Shown: piece after piece, positions 58,450 to 64,000 of the stretch
Numbering within the stretch: position 1 is the stretch's first letter
How the letters are laid out: each line of letters starts with the position of its first letter
Assembly (NCBI RefSeq): GCF_030056795.1
Contig: NZ_JASHKQ010000006.1
Location: 62,001 to 126,000, forward strand
Length of the DNA: 64,000 nt
Direction of reading: 5' to 3'
From: Rhodococcus sp. IEGM 1381
Lineage (GTDB): Bacteria; Actinomycetota; Actinomycetes; Mycobacteriales; Mycobacteriaceae
Position numbers and translations under genes: made by a program
The notes under the pieces: generated by a model
Seen by the model: the letters and a program-made list of their open reading frames with translations, nothing else
Told to the model about the DNA's origin: nothing
Database searches by the model: none

Positions 58450-59454
58450 ATGCGCAAGATGTCATTGCTCGCCGCCGCAGTCCTGGTGCTACAGCTCGGC
58501 TTCATCCTCAGCTACGTCTCGGCGTTCCATCAGCCGACGCCACACGCGATCCCGATCGCGGTGGTGACCGAAACCGGCCTCCCGGAAGGACTCGCTCAGC
58601 AGACCGCCGATCGCCTGGACGCCATCGACGGTGCGCCGCTCGACGCACGCACTGCAGTCGACACCGCCGAGGTCCGCTCGCTCCTCCGTGACCGCGACAT
58701 CATCGGGGCCTATGTCGTCGGCGCGAACGGAACGGACACGCTCATCACCGCAAGCGCGGCAGGCAGTTCCGAGGCCACCGCGTTGCAATCGATCTTCACC
58801 GAGGTCGACGCCGCGCAGGGCCGTCAATTCGTGGTCCGCGACGAGATCCCGGTCGGGGTGCACGACAACCGAGGGTTGTCCGGTTTCTACCTCTCGGTCG
58901 GCTGGGTCGTCGGCGGCTACCTGCTGGCCGCGGCATTCGGATTGCTGATCGGGGCACCGTCCTCGCGCCGCGAAACCTACCTGCACGTCGGCATTCTCGC
59001 GGTGTACTCCCTCGCCTCCGGAGCGCTCGGGGCCTTTCTCACCACCCACGTTCTGGAAACCTTTGCCGGCCACTGGTTTCCGCTCACCCTGCTGGGCACC
59101 GGCGTGGTCTTCGCCACCGGACTGGTCACCATGGGTCTGCGCGCACTGATCGGCGTAGCTGCGGTTCCCGCCGCGATCGTACTGTTCGTGATCCTCGGAA
59201 ACCCCAGCGCAGGAGGTGCTTTCGGGGCAGACGTCCTACCGTCGCTCTATGCTTCGATCGGTCGGTGGATCACCCCGGGCATCGGCACCGAGGGCGTTCG
59301 CAGCATCGTGTACTTCTCCGGCACCGGGCTGGGGCAACCCGCACTCGGCCTGACGCTCTACATCGCGATCGGCGCACTGCTGATGGGCGCGGCCGCAGTG
59401 CGTCGCCGGTCCGTACACAACCCGGTGAGCCGACGCGAAACCAGTAAAGTGTGA
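58450..59454 (+). CDS. Membrane protein (YhgE/Pip- or ABC-2-like), possible efflux component
   Basis: A 334-residue protein with one N-terminal helix (about 5-25), an extracytoplasmic domain of about 125 residues and about six C-terminal helices. This topology, with an outside loop after the first helix, resembles DUF3533, YhgE/Pip and ABC-2 permease proteins. No ATPase is next to it. The divergent TetR points to an export or stress role, which is inference. It ends 4 bases before allantoicase. Confidence 0.7.
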   Translation: MRKMSLLAAAVLVLQLGFILSYVSAFHQPTPHAIPIAVVTETGLPEGLAQQTADRLDAIDGAPLDARTAVDTAEVRSLLRDRDIIGAYVVGANGTDTLITASAAGSSEATALQSIFTEVDAAQGRQFVVRDEIPVGVHDNRGLSGFYLSVGWVVGGYLLAAAFGLLIGAPSSRRETYLHVGILAVYSLASGALGAFLTTHVLETFAGHWFPLTLLGTGVVFATGLVTMGLRALIGVAAVPAAIVLFVILGNPSAGGAFGADVLPSLYASIGRWITPGIGTEGVRSIVYFSGTGLGQPALGLTLYIAIGALLMGAAAVRRRSVHNPVSRRETSKV

Positions 59455-59458
59455 TTCC

Positions 59459-60433
59459 ATGACCGCCAACTTCCCCCTGCCACTGCCCGATCTCGCCGTC
59501 CGGACTCTCGGAGGCGCAGTCGTGTGGGCGAACGACGAGACGTTCGCGGAGAAGGAGAATCTCGTCAGTCCGGGCAAAGCCGATTATTCGACGGCGACGT
59601 TCGGGCACAAGGGTCAGATCTACGACGGTTGGGAGACGCGTCGGCGACGCGAGGCCGGATACGACGAGGCCATCGTGCGTCTCGGGGCACCCGGCGTCGT
59701 ATCGGCGATCGTGGTCGACACCTCGTGGTTCACCGGCAACTACCCGCCGGAAATCTCGATCGAGGCCGCCGAGGTGGAGGGGTTTCCCTCCCCCGACGAG
59801 CTACGCACGCAGACCGAGTGGACCACCATCGTCGCTCGAAGTCCGGTCGACGGTGACAGCGAGAACAGATTTCAGGTCGCCTCCGACGCCCGGTGGACGC
59901 ACGTGAAGCTGTCGATCTATCCCGACGGCGGAGTGGCTCGGTTGCGAGTCCTCGGCCGCGGCAAGCCCGACCCCAAGTTCCTCGCGGCCGGGCCGGTCGA
60001 CCTGGCCGCACTCGAGAACGGTGCCTACGTCTCGGCGTGCTCCAACATGTTCTACAGCTCCCCCAACAATCTGCTGTTCCCCGGTCCTCCGCGATCGATG
60101 GGCGAGGGCTGGGAAACCTCGCGCCGACGCAACGACTCGAACGACTGGGTTCAGGTGCAGCTGGCGGGCACCGGACTCGTCCGCCTCGCCGAGCTCGACA
60201 CCACGTGCTTCCTCGGCAACGCGCCGGGTGCCGCATCGTTGCGCGGACGGCTCGGCGACGGCGAGTGGATCGAGCTGTTGCCGCGAACGTCGTTGCAACC
60301 CGACACCCGGCATCGCTTCGTCCTCGACCACGAGACTCCGGTCTCGGAGGTTCGGATGGACATCTTCCCCGACGGAGGCATGGCGCGATTGAGACTGTTC
60401 GGTGATCTGGCGGGAGTGGAGCCTGCGGAATGA
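59459..60433 (+). CDS. alc: Allantoicase
   Basis: A 324-residue ureide-degrading enzyme that splits allantoate to ureidoglycolate and urea. It has two allantoicase repeats (about 20-165 and 175-320), each with a GWETxRRR segment (YDGWETRRRREAGYD and GEGWETSRRRND) and a conserved YPDGG or FPDGG near the end. The start is 4 bases after the membrane protein. The final GVEPAE and the TGA come from a dispersed hairpin repeat (60411-60436), so the natural C-terminus may have been altered. Confidence 0.92.
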   Translation: MTANFPLPLPDLAVRTLGGAVVWANDETFAEKENLVSPGKADYSTATFGHKGQIYDGWETRRRREAGYDEAIVRLGAPGVVSAIVVDTSWFTGNYPPEISIEAAEVEGFPSPDELRTQTEWTTIVARSPVDGDSENRFQVASDARWTHVKLSIYPDGGVARLRVLGRGKPDPKFLAAGPVDLAALENGAYVSACSNMFYSSPNNLLFPGPPRSMGEGWETSRRRNDSNDWVQVQLAGTGLVRLAELDTTCFLGNAPGAASLRGRLGDGEWIELLPRTSLQPDTRHRFVLDHETPVSEVRMDIFPDGGMARLRLFGDLAGVEPAE

Positions 60434-60436
60434 CCC
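60411..60436. repeat. Dispersed hairpin repeat, AGTGGAG loop, copy 4
   Basis: GCGGG, AGTGGAG, CCTGC, then GGAATGACCC: the stem pairs with one G-T and the loop matches the copies at 545-602 and 31206-31232 exactly. The copy overlaps the end of alc and supplies its TGA. Confidence 0.7.
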
Positions 60437-60486
60437 AGTTGGGCAAGCTCTCTGCGTAAACGGTCGCGGGGCAATAGGGTTGGTTC

Positions 60487-60960
60487 ATGTCCCGGCTACT
60501 TCATCCGAATGCAGCCCATGTGGCCGACACTCTGATTTCTCGTGGTCATCACGGGGTGGTGGTGAACAGTCCGGAGGGCACACACACTGCCGCCGATGCC
60601 GCTGCAGCACTGGGCGTCGAGGTGGGTGCGATCGTGAAGTCGATGGTGTTTCTGCTCGACGACGAGCCGGTGCTGTTACTCGTGTCCGGAGCACACAATG
60701 TTCATCTCGAGCACACGGGTGAACGCCTCGGTGGCAGGTTGACGCGGGCCGATCTCGACACGGCCAAACACGCGACCGGGCAACCGATCGGCGGTATCGC
60801 ACCGGTCGGCCACCCCACGAACCTGGATACCTCCGTCGACCAGGATCTGGCCGGGTATGCCGAGGTGTGGGCGGCGGCGGGTCACGTCAACACGATATTT
60901 CGGTCCACGTTCACCGAGTTGGTGCGCATCACCGCAGGTCTGGCGATCGACGTCACCTGA
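60487..60960 (+). CDS. YbaK/EbsC-family aminoacyl-tRNA deacylase
   Basis: A 157-residue YbaK/ProX-type protein that removes misacylated amino acids from tRNA, typically Cys-tRNA-Pro or similar. The family features VGAIVKSMVFLLDDEPVLLL and the GIAPVGHP motif are present. The start at 60487 is 53 bases after alc. The exact tRNA is not evident. Confidence 0.87.
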   Translation: MSRLLHPNAAHVADTLISRGHHGVVVNSPEGTHTAADAAAALGVEVGAIVKSMVFLLDDEPVLLLVSGAHNVHLEHTGERLGGRLTRADLDTAKHATGQPIGGIAPVGHPTNLDTSVDQDLAGYAEVWAAAGHVNTIFRSTFTELVRITAGLAIDVT

Positions 60961-60979
60961 CCCATGCCGACGAGACCCC

Positions 60980-61483
60980 TCAGGATGCGAGTGTAGGAGC
61001 GATGCGCGACGCTCCGAGGACCTCGTCGACAGCATCGACGTCGAACCGAGTGCCGCGCGATCCCAGCAGCGGTAGCACCCCGGAGCTCAGGAGTGTCGAC
61101 TGCCGATCCGCATCGTCGTGGACCTGCAACGTCACCCCGTCGGCGACGTCGGCCGCGGTGACGTCGGAGATCAAACTGGCCAATCCCGACGGTGTGCCGA
61201 CGTAGCGGATGGACGCCGGGCTGATCGGCGCGTCCAGCCCGGCGAACTCGCGACGAGCCGTCCGAGCATCGGCCGCGATATGTACCTCGAGGTCGAGAAA
61301 CACCGCTGTGCTGTCGGCTGACTCGCCGCGCTCGACGGCTTCGGCGCGTAACCGCGCGCGTTGCTGCTGCGCTTCCCGCAGGTCGGAGGCCTGGATTCGG
61401 ACAATGTCCGCGTCCGGAGCCACGGTCAGTTCGGACCAGATCGCATCGAATTCGACGGCGACGCGAGTGTGGTTGTGCGACAT
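60980..61483 (-). CDS. LLM flavin monooxygenase-like C-terminal domain protein
   Basis: A 167-residue protein resembling only the C-terminal third of LLM-class (luciferase-like) flavin-dependent oxidoreductases, with EVHIAADARTARREF and the YVGTPSGLASLI segment typical of the last barrel strands and helices. The N-terminal FMN-binding part is absent. It may be a truncated gene or a dedicated small protein. ATG 61483 follows AGGAC. It lies 17 bases after a leader peptide gene in a sulfur-linked operon. Confidence 0.6.
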   Translation of the reverse strand: MSHNHTRVAVEFDAIWSELTVAPDADIVRIQASDLREAQQQRARLRAEAVERGESADSTAVFLDLEVHIAADARTARREFAGLDAPISPASIRYVGTPSGLASLISDVTAADVADGVTLQVHDDADRQSTLLSSGVLPLLGSRGTRFDVDAVDEVLGASRIAPTLAS

Positions 61484-61500
61484 GAGTTGTGGTCCTGATT

Positions 61501-61629
61501 CTAGAAGTCGGGAAACGCATTCGGTCGGAGCGGAGCCGAAATCGAACACGAACCGGACGCAGTGCGGCACAGATCCACGTATCTGTTGCACCAGTGGCGG
61601 TTGCCCAGCCACACGACACTCACGGTCAT
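61501..61629 (-). CDS. Candidate cysteine-containing leader peptide
   Basis: ATG 61629 to TAG 61501 encodes 42 residues with the core RYVDLCRTASGSC. This fits the R-(R/H)-(Y/H)-VDLxR...C pattern of actinobacterial leader peptides that precede sulfur-metabolism and LLM monooxygenase genes. It begins 9 bases after the aminotransferase stop and ends 17 bases before the LLM-like gene. It probably senses cysteine or charged tRNA-Cys during its own translation. The family call is from recall. Confidence 0.6.
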   Translation of the reverse strand: MTVSVVWLGNRHWCNRYVDLCRTASGSCSISAPLRPNAFPDF

Positions 61630-61638
61630 GACGCCATG

Positions 61639-62970
61639 CTAACCGTCCGAGGGGATGCACGGGGATCCAACCCCGGCGGCCCCGTCTACCAGGCCCGGGA
61701 AGGGTCGAGGGTCCGGCACGGGGTTCCACCAGCCGGCGTCCTCCTCGTAGTGCCAGTTCGGCCCGGACTCGACCAGGGCGGCAAGGGCGTCGACGAGTCG
61801 GTCGACATCGGCCGAGGAACTGCCGAGGCCGATGCTGGCTCGAACCGCGCCGTCTGCATGGCCGAGCCGGCTCAACAGCGGATGCGCGCAGAACTTTCCG
61901 TCTCGGACGCCGATTCCGTGCTCGGCGGAGAGGTACGCAGCCACCTCACCCGGGTCGCGTCCGGCCACCGTGAAGGTGACGATGCCGACGGTGTCGGGCG
62001 CGTCGGCCCACACCTGCAGCAGTTCGACGCCGTCCAGAGCGGCCAGACTGCCCCGCAGTCGGGACGACAATTCGTGTTCGTGTGCCTGCAGCTCGGCGTC
62101 GTCGAATCCCGCGATGGCCTCACAGGCTGCAGCCAGGGCGGCAACTCCGAGCACGTTGGGGGTGCCGGCCTCGTGCCGCTGAGGCGCCGGGGCCCATTCC
62201 GTGTGGTCGATGCTCACACTGCGTACCGCGCCGCCGCCGGCCAGGTGCGGCTCACCGGCGTCGAGCCAATCACGTTTGCCCACAAGCACTCCCGCACCGA
62301 ACGGCGCGTACAGCTTGTGCCCCGAGAAGGCGAGGTAGTCCACGCCGAGTGCAGCAATGTCGATGCGGCGATGCGGAACCAACTGTGCACCGTCCACTGC
62401 GATCCGGGTGCCGTGCCGGTGCGCCAGAGCGGCGAGTTCCGCAATGGGGAGGACCTCACCGGTGACGTTCGATGCACCTGTGATCGCCAGCAGCGCAGCA
62501 GGTTTCGCGGCCAGCTTGGCGTCGAGGCGGTCGATCGTCTCGGCCAGTGTCGACGCGGCCACCACCACGCGGCGATCGCGCCACGGAAGCAGGTTCGCGT
62601 GGTGCTCGATATCGAGTACCACGGTGTCGCCCGGCACACACGCGGCCAGCAGGTTGAGCGAGTCGGTGGTGTTCCGCGTGAACACCACCACCGAATCAGA
62701 CTGCGCACCAACAAATTCGGCGACGGTCACCCGAGCCTTCTCGTAGGCAGCCGTCGAGACCCGAGACGCATAGCCGGCGCCGCGATGCACGCTCGAGTAG
62801 AACGGCAGCAGTTCCGCGATCCGGTCGGTGACCGCCGCCAGTGCCGGCGCGCTGGCCGCGTAGTCGAAGTTTGCGTAAGTGCACGTGCCGCCCTGCACCA
62901 GGGGTACCTGCAGATCCGTGCCCGAAACAGGGGCAAAAGGAGCACAGGGGCGGGAAAGTACGGATGTCAT
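61639..62970 (-). CDS. Class V aminotransferase, cysteine-desulfurase-like
   Basis: A 443-residue PLP enzyme of the SufS/NifS-like class V group. The PLP lysine is in AFSGHKLYAPFGAG, and the partner segments LDIEHHANLLPW and VDGAQLVPHRRIDI are visible. It may remove sulfur from cysteine or a related sulfur amino acid. A SAM-IV riboswitch lies in its leader, which ties it to methionine/SAM status. ATG 62970 has GAGGG upstream. An LLM-like gene and leader peptide follow. Confidence 0.85.
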   Translation of the reverse strand: MTSVLSRPCAPFAPVSGTDLQVPLVQGGTCTYANFDYAASAPALAAVTDRIAELLPFYSSVHRGAGYASRVSTAAYEKARVTVAEFVGAQSDSVVVFTRNTTDSLNLLAACVPGDTVVLDIEHHANLLPWRDRRVVVAASTLAETIDRLDAKLAAKPAALLAITGASNVTGEVLPIAELAALAHRHGTRIAVDGAQLVPHRRIDIAALGVDYLAFSGHKLYAPFGAGVLVGKRDWLDAGEPHLAGGGAVRSVSIDHTEWAPAPQRHEAGTPNVLGVAALAAACEAIAGFDDAELQAHEHELSSRLRGSLAALDGVELLQVWADAPDTVGIVTFTVAGRDPGEVAAYLSAEHGIGVRDGKFCAHPLLSRLGHADGAVRASIGLGSSSADVDRLVDALAALVESGPNWHYEEDAGWWNPVPDPRPFPGLVDGAAGVGSPCIPSDG

Positions 62971-63057
62971 GACAGATCAAGCCCTCACGTTCGAGGGACC
63001 CGCAACCGAAGAGATTCGTGAACGAGTCCGCGCTTGCCGCGCCGGTTTTCCGGCAAC

Positions 63058-63146
63058 AGCCTGGTCGTCACCCGGAGCACCCCACCGCGGAGGAGGGTTG
63101 CCGACCAGCGAGCCGGGGCTTGATGCTGGTACTCGTGACCGTGGGG
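63058..63146 (-). ncRNA. SAM-IV riboswitch
   Basis: The minus strand reads, in order, GGTCACGAGTACCAGC, CAAGCCCCGGCTCGCTGG, CGGCAACCCTCC, CCGCGGTGGGGTG and CCGGGTGACGACC. This is the conserved core of the actinobacterial SAM-IV riboswitch, which binds S-adenosylmethionine. Just after it a hairpin GCCGGAAAACCGGC (63041-63054) could be part of the expression platform. It lies about 90 bases before the aminotransferase start. The rest of the 372-base gap to the NRPS gene shows promoters but no further gene. Confidence 0.88.
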
Positions 63147-63342
63147 AAGACGATCGCAAACTCGCTGCGGTTTTGTCAAGCCGGGACTCACGCGTAGGCA
63201 GCAGTAGGATTCCCGCGGTGGGAAGGCGCGCTCGTTCACCTGCTGGCAAACAGAACGTGAGATAACCAACGGCGCTGCTGCTCGCCGGCACCACAGAGTT
63301 CCAGCACCACAGAGTCACCAACGAATCGATAAGGACGCCCGG

Positions 63343-64000
63343 TTGTCTGTGCATCAAGAGAACGATCTGCCGGGTTCGAGCGCGGACATCGCGCCTGCAC
63401 CGGCGGTGTTTCTACGCTCGTCCCTCGCTCCTCCCGCCCGGACGCTCATCGACGTTCTCTGCGAGACCGCCCATCGCTTTCCCGACGCCCCTGCCATCGA
63501 CGACGGTGCCGTGTCGGTCAGCTACTCCGAATTGTTGGACGACATCGCCGAGGGCGCGAAGTGGCTCACCGATGCAGGCGTCCGGCGCGGCGATCGCGTC
63601 GGCATCCGGATGCCGTCGGGTTCGTTCTCGCTCTACGTCGCCATCCTGTCCATCTTGAACGTCGGTGCCGCCTACGTTCCGGTCGACGCGGACGACCCCG
63701 AAGAGCGCGCCGAGCTGGTTTTCGGCGAGGCGAAGGTCACGGCCATCATCACCGCAGGCGGTATCGCGGCCGGTACAGCTCCCAAGCAGGACACTCCTCG
63801 GCACGACCTTTCCGAACACAATGACGGACCGCCCACCCCGGAAGACGACGCGTGGGTCATCTTCACCTCGGGTTCCACCGGCACACCCAAGGGCGTTGCG
63901 GTCAGTCATCGCAATGCGGCGGCGTTCGTCGACGCCGAGGCGCGCATGTTTCTGCAGAAGGATCCACTGGGCCCGGGCGACCGAGTGCTCGCCGGCCTGT
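63343..64000 (+). CDS. Pls/PosA-type non-ribosomal peptide synthetase, 5' part
   Basis: The first 219 codons of an adenylation-domain protein cut by the window end. It has the opening TLIDVLCETAHRFPDAPAIDDG, the A2-like GAAYVPVDADDPEERA and the phosphate-binding A3 core FTSGSTGTPKG. It looks like the single-module Pls/PosA family that makes poly-lysine-like or modified peptides, with a membrane part expected downstream. TTG 63343 has AAGGA at good spacing; GTG 63349 is the alternative. It is divergent from the aminotransferase. Confidence 0.75.
   Translation, partial: MSVHQENDLPGSSADIAPAPAVFLRSSLAPPARTLIDVLCETAHRFPDAPAIDDGAVSVSYSELLDDIAEGAKWLTDAGVRRGDRVGIRMPSGSFSLYVAILSILNVGAAYVPVDADDPEERAELVFGEAKVTAIITAGGIAAGTAPKQDTPRHDLSEHNDGPPTPEDDAWVIFTSGSTGTPKGVAVSHRNAAAFVDAEARMFLQKDPLGPGDRVLAGL

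Noticed and set aside
61630-61729. N-terminal extension of the LLM-like protein
   Set aside because: The frame is open up to 61729, but it runs through the leader peptide and the end of the aminotransferase gene; the ATG at 61483 with its own ribosome site fits better.

Overview
The window is high-GC, gene-dense chromosomal DNA from a mycolic-acid actinobacterium, most likely Rhodococcus or a close relative. The main evidence is gene order: rlmB-cysS-ispF-ispD-carD, lpqE-radA-disA, carbonic anhydrase-mutY, mhuD, clpC1-lysS, coaX-panD-panC, folK-folB-folP-folE-ftsH, hpt-tilS-protease-dacB-ppa follows the Mycobacterium tuberculosis Rv3579c to Rv3628 backbone, with several genes inserted and some missing. 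WhiB3, CarD, MhuD and a SAM-IV riboswitch are also actinobacterial hallmarks. No plasmid, phage, IS element, CRISPR array, tRNA or rRNA was seen.

Layout. 1-4.2 kb: a cut-off DUF2637 membrane protein, a TetR regulator, and an acyl-CoA dehydrogenase / enoyl-CoA hydratase / SDR operon with a perfect palindromic operator at its head. 4.2-9 kb: a degenerate PaaX-like fragment, whiB3, divergent gntK and GntR, and a trehalose-phosphatase/GH15 fusion. 9-15.3 kb: a LacI regulator divergent from a zinc/manganese ABC transporter, followed without a gap by the pxpABC 5-oxoprolinase genes. 15.3-28 kb: 23S rRNA methyltransferase, cysS, isoprenoid genes, carD, lpqE, radA, disA, carbonic anhydrase, mutY, two hydrolases and mhuD. 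28-32.8 kb: an EAL protein with a degenerate GGDEF domain, OsmC and a membrane-anchored serine hydrolase.

32.8-49 kb is almost entirely minus strand: clpC1, lysS, a cysteine dioxygenase-rhodanese pair behind a Cys-codon mini-ORF, coaX-panD-panC, and the folate operon after ftsH. Many genes overlap by ATGA or GTGA, suggesting translational coupling. 49-53.8 kb: hpt-tilS-metalloprotease-dacB, and divergent ppa. 53.8-61 kb is accessory: a PAS protein, a diguanylate cyclase, a dienoyl-CoA isomerase with MarR, a UraD-like protein, a TetR/membrane-protein pair, allantoicase and a YbaK protein. 61-64 kb: a SAM-IV riboswitch controls a cysteine-desulfurase-like aminotransferase, followed by an apparent leader peptide and a monooxygenase-like C-terminal domain. 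The window closes inside a Pls-type NRPS gene.

The most interesting material is small and non-coding or mini-coding: three sulfur-linked control elements (the SAM-IV riboswitch and two cysteine-containing leader peptides), and two families of short dispersed hairpins whose copies in places supply the stop codons of neighbouring genes.
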